Assembly (NCBI GenBank): GCA_002722245.1
Contig: PBLA01000006.1
Span: 6,607 to 70,606, forward strand
DNA from: Flavobacteriales bacterium
Lineage (GTDB): Bacteria > Bacteroidota > Bacteroidia > Flavobacteriales_C > GCA-002722245
Length of the DNA: 64,000 nucleotides
Direction: 5' to 3'
Shown: in pieces, positions 46,397 through 55,789 of the stretch
How positions within the stretch are numbered: the first letter of the stretch is position 1
Layout: each line of letters opens with the position of its first letter
Notes under the pieces: generated by a model
What the model saw: the letters and a program-made list of their open reading frames with translations, nothing else
What the model was told of the DNA's origin: nothing
The model's database searches: none
Made by a program: the position numbers and the translations under genes

Positions 46397-48499
46397 ATGA
46401 ATAAAAATAACAATTCAGGAAAAGGACCAAAATCACCAAGAATTATCCCAGTATGGTGGATATATATTGTAATTGGTGGTCTTATTTTAAGTGTTCAGTT
46501 CATGGACTTTTTTGGAGGGTCTAAAGCCATCAGCTCCAACGAATGTTATGACTATATTGAACGAGGAGAAATTGCTAAAGTTGAAATCATTCGAGAAGGA
46601 GATTACATTTACTGTATAGCCTTTGTAACAGATTCTGCAAAAAATATACCTCCGCACAGCCAAAATCTTAAAACACGAAATTCATATCAATTTGATGTAC
46701 ATGATGCCTCGGAGGCTAAACGTGAAATGCGAGAAATCGCTAAGAATAGCCCAGACAAAGGCGACAACTTAATTATCAATGAGCGAAATAAGCAGCCGTC
46801 CATGTGGGATGGTATTTTTATTTACATCATTTTCTTTGGATTAATTCTTGGTGTATGGATGTTTATGATGCGTCGTATGGGCGGAGGAAGCGGTCCGGGC
46901 GGTCAAATATTTAATATTGGAAAATCGAAGGCTAAGTTGTTTGAAAAAGACACAAAAGTTGATGTAAGTTTTAAAGATGTTGCTGGTTTAGCAGAGGCTA
47001 AAGAAGAAATCGTAGAAATCGTAGATTTTCTAAAAAACCCTAAAAAATATACTGTTTTAGGTGCTAAAATCCCAAAAGGAGCACTTCTTGTGGGTCCTCC
47101 GGGTACAGGAAAAACATTATTAGCAAAAGCCGTTGCCGGAGAAGCTCAAGTACCTTTCTTCTCTCTTTCGGGATCAGATTTTGTTGAAATGTTTGTTGGT
47201 GTTGGTGCATCAAGAGTGAGAGACCTTTTCAAACAGGCAAAAGAAAAGTCACCTTGTATAATTTTCATTGATGAAATTGATGCTATTGGTAGAGCACGAG
47301 GAAAGAATCCTGCACAACAAGCCAATGATGAACGTGAAAACACATTAAACCAAATGCTTACCGAGATGGATGGTTTTGGTTCAAACAGTGGTATCATTGT
47401 TATGGCTGCTACCAACCGTGCAGACATTTTGGATAAAGCCTTATTGAGACCTGGAAGGTTTGATCGTCAAATCATGGTGGATATGCCAGACATGAACGAA
47501 AGAAAAGAAATTTTTGAAGTTCATCTTAAGCCCCTAAAATTAGATGATTCAGTGGAAGTTGAATTTTTAGCAAGACAGACACCTGGATTCTCTGGGGCAG
47601 ATATCGCTAATATTTGTAATGAAGCAGCGTTAATTGCTGCAAGAGGTGATAAAAAATCAGTAGGTAAAGAGGATTTTCTGGCTGCTGTAGATCGTGTTAT
47701 TGGTGGTTTAGAGAAAAAAAATAAAATCATTAAACCAAAAGAGAAAAAAACTATTGCGTTTCATGAAGCGGGTCATGCCACAGTTAGTTGGATGATGGAA
47801 TATGCTTCTCCACTGATTAAAGTAACAATTGTTCCTCGAGGAAAATCGTTAGGGGCAGCATGGTACCTGCCTGAAGAGCGACAAATAACTACGCGCGAGC
47901 AAATGTTTCACGAGATGTGTGCAACACTTGGAGGACGAGCTGCAGAAGAAATTATTTTTGGAGAAATTTCCACCGGTGCACTAAGCGATTTGGAAAAAGT
48001 GACTAAACAAGCCCTAGCCATTGTAACCATATATGGTTTAAATGATAAGATTGGTAATATCTCTTATTATGATTCAACTGGTCAGTCAGATTATGCATTC
48101 AACAAGCCTTACAGTGAATCAACTGCCCAAGTAATTGACCAGGAGATTAGTAAAATCATTGAGGAAGCCTACGTGAAAGCAAAAGAGATTTTGTTAGAAA
48201 ATAAAGAAAAACTAACCGAGTTAGCGGAAGCGCTTCTCGAGAAAGAGGTTATTTTCAAAGAAGATCTTGAGGTTATTTTTGGAAAACGACCATCTTCAGA
48301 GGAGGAGTTAGAAGAAGTTGAGGAGGTTAAATCTGAGCTAATTGAGGAAGATAAAGAAGTTGAGACGATCTCCAATGATGAATCAATAGAAAATAATGTT
48401 ACTTCAACACAAAACGGTATTGATCAAACCAATAAAGAAGAAACTCCTGATACTGAAACAGGAGACGAAGAAAAGAATAATAATGAAGCGTTAGCTTAA
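46397..48499 (+). CDS. ftsH: ATP-dependent zinc metalloprotease FtsH
   Basis: A 700-residue hexameric membrane protease. Two membrane helices (about 17-36 and 138-160) flank an unusually acidic/basic mixed periplasmic region. The AAA domain has Walker A GPPGTGKT at 233-240, Walker B IFIDEID, the SRH TNRADILDKALLRPGRFDRQ, and the pore-loop motif FVGVGA. The peptidase domain has HEAGH at 456-460 and the third ligand in a later Asp/Glu region. The C-terminal 60 residues are a Glu/Asp-rich tail. It is coupled to rsfS (2-base gap) and to cdsA (4-base gap). Confidence 0.98.
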   Translation: MNKNNNSGKGPKSPRIIPVWWIYIVIGGLILSVQFMDFFGGSKAISSNECYDYIERGEIAKVEIIREGDYIYCIAFVTDSAKNIPPHSQNLKTRNSYQFDVHDASEAKREMREIAKNSPDKGDNLIINERNKQPSMWDGIFIYIIFFGLILGVWMFMMRRMGGGSGPGGQIFNIGKSKAKLFEKDTKVDVSFKDVAGLAEAKEEIVEIVDFLKNPKKYTVLGAKIPKGALLVGPPGTGKTLLAKAVAGEAQVPFFSLSGSDFVEMFVGVGASRVRDLFKQAKEKSPCIIFIDEIDAIGRARGKNPAQQANDERENTLNQMLTEMDGFGSNSGIIVMAATNRADILDKALLRPGRFDRQIMVDMPDMNERKEIFEVHLKPLKLDDSVEVEFLARQTPGFSGADIANICNEAALIAARGDKKSVGKEDFLAAVDRVIGGLEKKNKIIKPKEKKTIAFHEAGHATVSWMMEYASPLIKVTIVPRGKSLGAAWYLPEERQITTREQMFHEMCATLGGRAAEEIIFGEISTGALSDLEKVTKQALAIVTIYGLNDKIGNISYYDSTGQSDYAFNKPYSESTAQVIDQEISKIIEEAYVKAKEILLENKEKLTELAEALLEKEVIFKEDLEVIFGKRPSSEEELEEVEEVKSELIEEDKEVETISNDESIENNVTSTQNGIDQTNKEETPDTETGDEEKNNNEALA

Positions 48500-48503
48500 T
48501 ATT

Positions 48504-49319
48504 ATGCTAACTAGAGCCATAACAGGAGCTGTTTTTGTAGCTGTTCTTATAACAAGTACTTATTTTAGTCCTTTCTCATTATTCGGTCTTTACTTGTTCT
48601 TTGTGATGATCGGTAGCTGGGAATATTTAAACATTCTTTACAAAAACTCTACAACCACACCTAATCGAATTTTGGGTGTTTTTAATGCCGCAATCACATT
48701 TATCGCATTTTCTGCAGAACCTTTGTTATCCTTAACATCAACGCCCTTTTTAGCTGTTTTATTGGTGGGTATATTCGCTGTGCCTTTACTTGAATTATAT
48801 AGTAAGAATAATGACCCTTTCTCCAATATTACCCACACATTATTCCCAACCCTCTACGTCGCAGTTCCTTTTGGACTTCTTGTCCTGGCAAACAGTTATA
48901 CGTCTAAGGATATTTTTCAATCTGAATTAATACTTGGATTTTATTTTATCCTATGGAGTAATGATACTGGAGCTTATCTTGCAGGAAAGGCATTTGGTAA
49001 ACATAAATTATTCGAGCGAATATCTCCAAATAAAACGTGGGAAGGAAGTATTGGAGGGGCTTTATTAGCAATAAGTATTGCGATTTTAACGGGTTATTTT
49101 TTCACCAATCTTCCACTTTGGCAATGGGCTGTAATTGGTTTAATTATTTCCGTTTTTGGGTCCATGGGTGATTTAGCGGAAAGCTTATTTAAACGCAGCA
49201 TGTCAGTAAAGGATTCCGGTAACATAATGCCCGGACACGGGGGTATTTTAGACCGTTTTGACGGTCTGTTGATTGCCTCACCATTTGTATTTGCATTCCT
49301 GCTTCTTGTGAATCGATAA
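48504..49319 (+). CDS. cdsA: Phosphatidate cytidylyltransferase
   Basis: A 271-residue membrane enzyme that turns phosphatidic acid into CDP-diacylglycerol for phospholipid synthesis. It has about seven helices and the C-terminal signature region GDLAESLFKRSMSVKDSGNIMPGHGGILDRFDGLL, whose Asp and Lys residues bind the CTP-metal complex. It shows the family text NDTGAYLAGKAFGKHKLFERISPNKTWEGSIGG. It ends with zero spacing to the stop codon of the opposite SxtJ-like gene. Confidence 0.96.
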   Translation: MLTRAITGAVFVAVLITSTYFSPFSLFGLYLFFVMIGSWEYLNILYKNSTTTPNRILGVFNAAITFIAFSAEPLLSLTSTPFLAVLLVGIFAVPLLELYSKNNDPFSNITHTLFPTLYVAVPFGLLVLANSYTSKDIFQSELILGFYFILWSNDTGAYLAGKAFGKHKLFERISPNKTWEGSIGGALLAISIAILTGYFFTNLPLWQWAVIGLIISVFGSMGDLAESLFKRSMSVKDSGNIMPGHGGILDRFDGLLIASPFVFAFLLLVNR

Positions 49320-49712
49320 TCACCATGGATTGTCTAAATCATCCGATTTAAATCGATGAGTTCGTCGACTGAATGTAGATTCTTTCCTTTTTAGAATTAA
49401 AAAGTCTTTCTTCCCAATAAATCGTAGAATTATTGAATACGGACAAATAAAAATTAGATAAAAAATGCCCAGTACAACTTTTGAACTAAACCATCCAACA
49501 CTCAACATAATTCGAAACCAAAGCCAGGTAATCGCATTACCAATAGTTAGATTTAGTAAACCAAGAAGTAATATAGGCATTGATAAGTAAATAGGCCAGA
49601 GTATTATTTGTGATAATCGAAAAGATAAAACACACGATATGATTATCGTTAAAATAAAAATTGTAATCACAGTTTCTTTTCTTTTCGCTCTATAATTAAT
49701 CTCAGAAAACAT
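49320..49712 (-). CDS. SxtJ-family small membrane protein
   Basis: A 130-residue protein with two or three membrane helices (about 15-35, 37-58 and 70-95: LLGLLNLTIGNAITWLWFRIML, VVLGIFYLIFICPYSIILRF) and a basic C-terminal tail rich in Arg/Lys/Ser. The pattern and neighbours match the SxtJ family, named after a gene of unknown function beside the carbamoyltransferase sxtI in saxitoxin clusters. Its start shares one base with the DUF5989 stop. The stop abuts the convergent cdsA stop. Confidence 0.78.
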   Translation of the reverse strand: MFSEINYRAKRKETVITIFILTIIISCVLSFRLSQIILWPIYLSMPILLLGLLNLTIGNAITWLWFRIMLSVGWFSSKVVLGIFYLIFICPYSIILRFIGKKDFLILKRKESTFSRRTHRFKSDDLDNPW

Positions 49713-49861
49713 TAGAATAAAGTATAAACAAGACTACCTGCTGCGGAGCTACTCGCAAAAACAAATAAAAACCCAATTATAATTAAGAAGATAACAATAG
49801 GAGCTAACCAATACTTTTTTCGTGACCTCATAAAATCTAAAAAATCTCTTAAAAATTCCAT
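49712..49861 (-). CDS. DUF5989 / SxtK-like small membrane protein, 49 residues
   Basis: Read directly on the minus strand from ATG at 49861: MEFLRDFLDFMRSRKKYWLA, then a single membrane helix with FLIIIGFLFVFASSS and the ending YTLF. The basic RSRKKYW stretch, one helix and a terminal aromatic/hydrophobic motif are the features I recall of DUF5989, which co-occurs with SxtJ and carbamoyltransferases. It starts 9 bases after the carbamoyltransferase stop and its own stop overlaps the SxtJ-family start by one base. Very short, so it is easily missed. Confidence 0.82.
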   Translation of the reverse strand: MEFLRDFLDFMRSRKKYWLAPIVIFLIIIGFLFVFASSSAAGSLVYTLF

Positions 49862-49870
49862 AATCATTTT

Positions 49871-51682
49871 CTAATCTAGTTCAATTTTTTTTCTTTTAGT
49901 CCACTTAGGTTGTAATTCTTTTTTTAAAACATAATCACCGATTACCAATACATCCATCTCTGTTTCCATGAAACATCTAAAAGCATCGAAAGGTGAATTT
50001 ACAATTGGCTCCCCTCGGACATTAAAACTAGTATTCACTACCATATAACAATTGGATAAATTCCCAAATTCATGTATTAATTTATAGAACGATGGATTAT
50101 CATTAGAATCAACTGTTTGAACTCTTGCCGAATTATCAACATGAGTAATGGAGGGATATACACAATTTTTATTCTTTAGCTGGAAATCTATATCACCAAT
50201 AATTCTTGAACCAGTTAATTGATCTAAAAGAGGGTATACAAATAACATAAACGGAGACTCTTTCTTAATTTTAAAATACGAAGAAGCGTATTCTTTAAGA
50301 ACAGAGGGAGCAAAAGGCCTAAAGTCCTCTCGAAATTTTATTTTTAGATTAATTTTAGACTGCATCGTCTTACTTCTTGGATCCCCAAGAATACTCCGAT
50401 TACCGAGTGCCCGAGGCCCAAATTCAGATTTCCCTTGAAACCACCCAACCACCTTCTGATTATAGATTTCTTTCGCAGCAAGCTTGGTAACATCTTTTGA
50501 TTTTTCATAGTTAGCGCCTAATTTTTTGAGCGTACTCTCTATGTATTCATTTGAAAATTCAGGACCTAAATAAGGAGAAAAAGTTATTTTAGAAAACAAC
50601 TTAAAGTAAATTTTATCGGTTACTAAAGCAGCTCCTAATGCACCTCCAGCATCACCAGAGGCAGGCTGAACAAATATGTTATCAAATATCTCTAACCGCT
50701 CTAATTCGCCATTGACGACACAATTTAAAGCTACACCTCCAGCTAAACAGAGGGAATTTGAGTTAGTGATTCTTTTGGCCTCTCTCGCTAGATTAATAAT
50801 CAATTCCTTAGTTACCTCTTGAATAGCCATAGCTAGATTACAATGGGACTGATTAATTTTCGAATCAGGGAATCTCTTTTTTAAATTGAATAATCTTTCC
50901 CATTTTTTCTCCTTGCACATTCGGTTACCAGATACGAATTTATAATAATCCATATTTAACTGATAGGACCCATCACTTTTTATCCAAACTAAATCTGTCT
51001 TTATCTTTTTTATGAAAAGCTGAGTTTCAGGTGAATCAATATTTCCGTATGGCGCCAACCCCATCAACTTATATTCTCCACTATTAACCTTAAATCCTAA
51101 ATAATATGTAAATGCTGAATATAATAAACCAATGGAGTGAGGGAAATGAATTTCTTTTTTCACTTCAATATTGTTTTCTACTCCGTGAAAAATTGAAGTT
51201 GTTGCCCACTCACCAACACCATCTAAAACGATAATTGCAGATTCGGAAAAATTCGAAACAAAATAAGAACTTGCAGCATGAGATAAATGATGCTCAGAAA
51301 ATAATAACTTCGTTTTTTGCCAATCTATTTTACCTAATTCTCTAAATTTTTCTTTTATTAATTTTTTGAAAAATATTTTTTCCTTTATCCAAATAGGCAT
51401 ACTTGAAATAAAAGATAAAAGACCTCTTGGAACAATAGCAATATGTGATTCAATTATCCTTTCAAACTTTATAAATGGTTTATCATAAAAACATACAGCA
51501 TCAATTTGTGACAATGAAACATTAGCATTCTTTAAACAGAATTGAATCGCATGTTTGGGGAATTTATTATCATATTTTATCCTAGAAAATCGTTCCTCTT
51601 GAGCGGCAGCAATAATTTTACCATTAATAATTAATGCAGCAGCGGAATCATGATATAATCCAGAAAGACCTAAAATTATCAA
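49871..51682 (-). CDS. Carbamoyltransferase (NodU/CmcH/SxtI type)
   Basis: A 603-residue enzyme that moves the carbamoyl group of carbamoyl phosphate to a hydroxyl of a small molecule. The N-terminal Kae1/YrdC-like ATPase part reads LGLSGLYHDSAAALIINGK and HHLSHAASSYF (metal-binding His pair), SGEYKLMGLAPYG, LAGGVALNCVVNGEL and FQGKSEFGPRALGNRSILGDP; the C-terminal part has VNTSFNVRGEPIVNSPFDA. It starts with TTG at 51682, overlapping the SGNH stop (TTGA). The substrate is unknown; the neighbours suggest a glycan, lipid or secondary metabolite. The gene looks more AT-rich and Lys/Ile-rich than its neighbours, which may suggest transfer. Confidence 0.93.
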   Translation of the reverse strand: MIILGLSGLYHDSAAALIINGKIIAAAQEERFSRIKYDNKFPKHAIQFCLKNANVSLSQIDAVCFYDKPFIKFERIIESHIAIVPRGLLSFISSMPIWIKEKIFFKKLIKEKFRELGKIDWQKTKLLFSEHHLSHAASSYFVSNFSESAIIVLDGVGEWATTSIFHGVENNIEVKKEIHFPHSIGLLYSAFTYYLGFKVNSGEYKLMGLAPYGNIDSPETQLFIKKIKTDLVWIKSDGSYQLNMDYYKFVSGNRMCKEKKWERLFNLKKRFPDSKINQSHCNLAMAIQEVTKELIINLAREAKRITNSNSLCLAGGVALNCVVNGELERLEIFDNIFVQPASGDAGGALGAALVTDKIYFKLFSKITFSPYLGPEFSNEYIESTLKKLGANYEKSKDVTKLAAKEIYNQKVVGWFQGKSEFGPRALGNRSILGDPRSKTMQSKINLKIKFREDFRPFAPSVLKEYASSYFKIKKESPFMLFVYPLLDQLTGSRIIGDIDFQLKNKNCVYPSITHVDNSARVQTVDSNDNPSFYKLIHEFGNLSNCYMVVNTSFNVRGEPIVNSPFDAFRCFMETEMDVLVIGDYVLKKELQPKWTKRKKIELD

Positions 51683-52716
51683 TTGCTGAGAACTTTTTTA
51701 ACTGCTTTTGAAATATAATTTGAAATAAAAACTGATCCTGAATCTGTATAATGAACAGAATCATAAAAAAAACTTTTATTGTCTTCCATTAATCGCTCAG
51801 CATCTACTAACTCTACATTCATATCATGGGATATATCTCTTACTACCTCATTAAAAACATTATGAAGAGAATCTAAATTATACCCATCATATCGATCAAT
51901 ATTCTTAATATCAAAATGTTTAAAACAACTTCCTTGTGTCATTAAAATCGGTTTAACATCCCAATTATTAATATAAGTAACTAAACTTTTTAAGCTTCTT
52001 TTAAAGATAATTTTCAAAGAATCAATATCTAAGTCATCTCTTAACGGGCCTTTTGGAAATTCTCTTTCATCTATGAGATTCCCACCACCTTCAAACGTAG
52101 TTGGGAGCAAAACAAGTGAAATGTGAGGTATATATTTCCGCACAAACCAGTTTTTAGGATATCCTACTTTATAGGAAAATAGATTTTCAGATGAAGTTAA
52201 TAGTAGGGATCTACTTATGTGGTTATTATGATATGTACCAGTATTCAAAAGAATACTTAAATCATTCACATTATGATTTAAAACAACAACATCCGGATCA
52301 TATCCCAAAATTTTATTTGCAAATATGTTCATTGTATGCATAGAATTATTGCCACTATTACCAATATTTAAACAGGATGTATTCTTCAAGTCACGCTCCA
52401 CACAACGATGCACTCTATTTTCTTCTTGAACAAAACGACACTCTGTAGTTGACCCTCCCATAAAAACAACTGTATTTTTAGTAGAATCTAATCTTTGATA
52501 TGGAAGAATGAATCCCAAAGAATCAGTTCGAAAACCATCTCCATCATAACTGTGAAAGGGTTCCTTCAATCTAATTGCATTTAATCGATTTTTTAAGCCA
52601 TCTCTATACTTAAAATATGAAAAGCCACAGTATAACTCAACTACTGCGACTATAATAATTATCATACCCAGACTAAAAGAAATTAAAAATATCCAGTTCA
52701 ATAATTTTTTCCTCAT
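51679..52716 (-). CDS. Membrane-anchored SGNH/GDSL-like hydrolase
   Basis: A 345-residue protein from the ATG at 52716 (a GTG six codons earlier, 52734, is less likely). One N-terminal helix (LNWIFLISFSLGMIIIIVAV) anchors a periplasmic esterase-like domain with block I VVFMGGSTTECRF (nucleophile Ser), a block III-like NHNVNDLS and the DSVHYTDSGS Asp/His pair near the C-terminus. SGNH enzymes hydrolyse or transfer acyl groups on glycans and lipids. It starts 18 bases after the ppk stop and overlaps the carbamoyltransferase by 4 bases, so it is part of the cassette. Confidence 0.88.
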   Translation of the reverse strand: MRKKLLNWIFLISFSLGMIIIIVAVVELYCGFSYFKYRDGLKNRLNAIRLKEPFHSYDGDGFRTDSLGFILPYQRLDSTKNTVVFMGGSTTECRFVQEENRVHRCVERDLKNTSCLNIGNSGNNSMHTMNIFANKILGYDPDVVVLNHNVNDLSILLNTGTYHNNHISRSLLLTSSENLFSYKVGYPKNWFVRKYIPHISLVLLPTTFEGGGNLIDEREFPKGPLRDDLDIDSLKIIFKRSLKSLVTYINNWDVKPILMTQGSCFKHFDIKNIDRYDGYNLDSLHNVFNEVVRDISHDMNVELVDAERLMEDNKSFFYDSVHYTDSGSVFISNYISKAVKKVLSN

Positions 52717-52734
52717 AACACTAAATTTGAACAC

Positions 52735-54801
52735 CTACTCCCCCAATAACGATTTGAAATACTCATACTGAGCAATTTGAGATCGTAATGCCTTGCCTTT
52801 TTTAGGGACATACTTATTCCGACCCTTTTCATCAACAACTCTCGCTTTCACATTGTCCTTTAACTGAAGTTCTAAAAATACGTTCATTTGTTCCTGAATT
52901 TCTTTATCATAAATTGGAGTGGTAACCTCTACTCGCTTATCAAGGTTTCTAACCAACCAGTCTGCGGATCCAATGAAAAATAACTCATCTCCTCCATTAT
53001 GGAACTGAAACATTCGAATGTGTTCTAAAAAACGATCAACAATACTAATTACTTCTATATTTTCCGATAAATCCTTAACTCCCGGCACCAATGAGCAAAT
53101 TCCACGAATAATCATTTTAATTTCTACTCCTTCACAAGAAGCTTCATACAATTTATTCGTAAGTTCAATATCATTAAAATTATTTAGCTTAATGACAATT
53201 CTCGCTTTTTTACCTTTTTTGGCATTTCTGATTTCTTGATTAATTAATCTTATGAATTTTGAACGTGTATTGTAAGGGGAGATAATAATGTTCGTAAATC
53301 GTTTATTAATATAGGGACGATCAATGAAATCAAATACTTTTTCAATATCATTCGTTATCCGCTTGTCTGATGTGAGCAAAGATGCATCTGAATAGATTTT
53401 GGCCGTTTTTTCATGGAAGTTACCGGTACCTACATGCACATAGGTATTTACCTTTCTCCCTTCTTTCCGTTTTACCATAATTAATTTACTATGGACTTTC
53501 AGACCCGTTAATCCAAAATGAACTTTTACACCTTCTTCCTCAAGCATTTTACTCCATTTGATATTATTTCTTTCATCAAATCGAGCTCTTAACTCTATCA
53601 ATACGGTCACATCCTTACCATTTTTAACAGCATTAATTAGCGCATTGATTATACGTGAATCACTGGCAACTCGATATATATTGATTTTAATTGTAGTAAC
53701 ATTTGGGTCAATAGCGGCCTGACGTAATAGATCAATAACGTAGTCAAATTTTTGGAAAGGATAAAAACAAACAACATCCTTTTTCTTAATGACATCCATA
53801 ATACTTGGGACACCTTCTAAATCTCGATGCGGAAGCGCAGGTAATGATGGATTAAATAATTTAGAAGAGCCTAAACCAGGAAAAGCAATGTAATCTTTGA
53901 AATTATGATAACGTCCGCCTGGTATTAAGTTATCGCTTTTTTGAAGCTTTAATTTTTTCACAATTAAATCCTTCATGTCAGCAGGCATTTCAGAATCATA
54001 AACAAAACGAACGGGCTCACCTACTTGCCTATTCTTGATTCCTTTGGATAATTTATCCACCAATGATTTAGAAATATCATCATCAATATCTAATTCTGCA
54101 TCTCGTGTCACCTTTATATTATATGCTTCAATGGTATCATAATTAAAGATCGAAAACACTTGAGGTAAATTATACCGAATAACATCATCTAACATGATTA
54201 GGAATTTCTTTTTCCATATACTAGGTAAACTAATTATACGATCAACCTGCCCTGTAGGAATCTCAATAAGTGCATATTCTGGTTTTTCACTCTGACTACT
54301 TTTGTTATACATTTTAACAAACATGTAGGTTGATGCATCTTTTAAGAATGGAAAATCCTTTTTCTTATCAATAACAATAGGAACGATATTCGTTCTTACT
54401 TTTTCTACAAATAAATCTTTCACAAATTTGGAGTGTTCTCCTGTAATCTGGTCTTCATTTAAAAAGTAAATATTTTCCTTTTTAAGCTCTTTGATTAATC
54501 CAGAGTATACTCTGTCAAATCGAACTTGTTGTTTGAGAACTTGCTTCAGAATTTGATCCAATACCTCTTTTGGATTTTCACCTGTAGACAACTGATTTCT
54601 ACCTGGTAAATCAGCAACACGCTTAAGGTTTGCTACTCTTACTCTAAAAAACTCATCTCTATTGTTCGAAAAAATACCTAGGAATTTCATTCGTTCAATA
54701 ATTGGGTTTTTGATATCCTCCGCCTCCTGCAAAACGCGTTCATTAAAGCTTAACCAACTGATTTCTCTATTAATAAACTTTAATGGCAATTTTCCCGACA
54801 T
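52735..54801 (-). CDS. ppk1: Polyphosphate kinase
   Basis: A 688-residue enzyme that polymerises the gamma phosphate of ATP into polyphosphate. It starts with the PPK1 text FINREISWLSFNERVLQEA; the catalytic phosphohistidine regions are VHSKLIMV and HVGTGNFHEKTAKIYSDASLLT (first His of the pair), and the C-terminal HNGGDELFFIGSADW block is also present. Full length. It is first in a unit continuing into the SGNH cassette, with a TATTTTTG promoter element 23 bases upstream of the ATG. Confidence 0.97.
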   Translation of the reverse strand: MSGKLPLKFINREISWLSFNERVLQEAEDIKNPIIERMKFLGIFSNNRDEFFRVRVANLKRVADLPGRNQLSTGENPKEVLDQILKQVLKQQVRFDRVYSGLIKELKKENIYFLNEDQITGEHSKFVKDLFVEKVRTNIVPIVIDKKKDFPFLKDASTYMFVKMYNKSSQSEKPEYALIEIPTGQVDRIISLPSIWKKKFLIMLDDVIRYNLPQVFSIFNYDTIEAYNIKVTRDAELDIDDDISKSLVDKLSKGIKNRQVGEPVRFVYDSEMPADMKDLIVKKLKLQKSDNLIPGGRYHNFKDYIAFPGLGSSKLFNPSLPALPHRDLEGVPSIMDVIKKKDVVCFYPFQKFDYVIDLLRQAAIDPNVTTIKINIYRVASDSRIINALINAVKNGKDVTVLIELRARFDERNNIKWSKMLEEEGVKVHFGLTGLKVHSKLIMVKRKEGRKVNTYVHVGTGNFHEKTAKIYSDASLLTSDKRITNDIEKVFDFIDRPYINKRFTNIIISPYNTRSKFIRLINQEIRNAKKGKKARIVIKLNNFNDIELTNKLYEASCEGVEIKMIIRGICSLVPGVKDLSENIEVISIVDRFLEHIRMFQFHNGGDELFFIGSADWLVRNLDKRVEVTTPIYDKEIQEQMNVFLELQLKDNVKARVVDEKGRNKYVPKKGKALRSQIAQYEYFKSLLGE

Positions 54802-54824
54802 AACTTGCTTGTTTTACTTTCCTA

Positions 54825-54857
54825 CAAAAATAATTTTCTAATGTTAACTCCCCTAAA
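54825..54857 (-). promoter_or_regulatory. Promoter of ppk1 and downstream cassette
   Basis: The minus strand reads TTTA (54854-54857), a 21-base spacer, then TATTTTTG (54825-54832). The -7 element matches TAnnTTTG fully and the -33 element differs by one base from TTTG. It is 23 bases before the ppk ATG. Confidence 0.55.
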
Positions 54858-54901
54858 CTTTGAATACTTTTAATTTAATTTTTTGTAAAGCAAATGTTAA
54901 C

Positions 54902-55789
54902 TTAATCTTTATACTTCCGAAAAGGATAAGGAAGGTTATTATGCTTGTAAAATGTATAACACTCTTTTTTAGCACCAAATCCTTGGTAAAATTTCGCTAA
55001 CCCTTCCTCTTGTGAACCTTCAAAATCTAATATAAAGCCAGATTGGGCATATTGTTGAATTAGATCATTGAGCAAAAGAAATAATGCACCATATTTTCTG
55101 CCTTGTACAGAATTCCCAGAAAAAAGAAAGATAATACGATTCTTAAATTTCATAAAAATCGCTCCGCAAATTAATTGGTTTGACCGATAAACCCCTTTTG
55201 TAATTATACACGAATATTGATCTGCTTTTTGAGTAAGAATTTGAAACCGCTCGTAGTCCTTCGATTTTAATGTATTTATTTCCTTTCCTTTATCTGCTCT
55301 GAATAAATGTATAATCTCATGCGGTTGAGCAGCACTAATATTTAACTCTGATTGAATTGCTTTTTTTAAATTTCTCCTGTGATTTGAGGAGTATTGATCA
55401 TATATACTTTTGTAATCATTCGATAATGACAAAACCAAATTGATTTTCTCCTCACCATATACCGCTTTATAATTAAGATTTAGATCAACAAACTTAAACT
55501 TCTTTTGGAGATACATTATCGCTTCCTGTTCATCTACACCATTCAATGAAAACATTCCCAACTGTTGAATAAAGAAAGGTGGATAAACGTATTTGAATCC
55601 CCACTTTCTTCGAACAGGAATAGGAAAAACAGACGTGTATTCGTTGTTTTTTTCCCAAATCAGACCTTCCCACTGATCAACCAACGCATCCAGAAACCAG
55701 GTAAGTCCATAAATCAGTCCATTCGGTGATTTTTTAACACAATCATTCCATTTATTCTCATCTATGTTTTCCCGTTTTAAGCGCCTCAC
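54902..55789 (-). CDS. FemAB-like acyltransferase (GNAT fold)
   Basis: A 295-residue protein of the FemAB/BioF2 type, which carries two GNAT-like halves and transfers aminoacyl or acyl groups onto cell-wall or lipid acceptors. It shows SPNGLIYGLTWFLDALV near the N-terminus, YVYPPFFIQQLGMFS, SSNHRRNLKKAI and the conserved LDFEGSQEEGLAKFYQGFGAK near the C-terminus. It starts with GTG overlapping the deacetylase stop (GTGA). It is the last gene of radC-wecB-deacetylase-FemAB. The acceptor is unknown. Confidence 0.82.
   Translation of the reverse strand: MRRLKRENIDENKWNDCVKKSPNGLIYGLTWFLDALVDQWEGLIWEKNNEYTSVFPIPVRRKWGFKYVYPPFFIQQLGMFSLNGVDEQEAIMYLQKKFKFVDLNLNYKAVYGEEKINLVLSLSNDYKSIYDQYSSNHRRNLKKAIQSELNISAAQPHEIIHLFRADKGKEINTLKSKDYERFQILTQKADQYSCIITKGVYRSNQLICGAIFMKFKNRIIFLFSGNSVQGRKYGALFLLLNDLIQQYAQSGFILDFEGSQEEGLAKFYQGFGAKKECYTFYKHNNLPYPFRKYKD

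Noticed and set aside
49320-52716. Saxitoxin-type toxin biosynthesis cluster
   Set aside because: Only the accessory-type genes are shared; the core polyketide synthase, amidinotransferase and oxygenase genes are absent.
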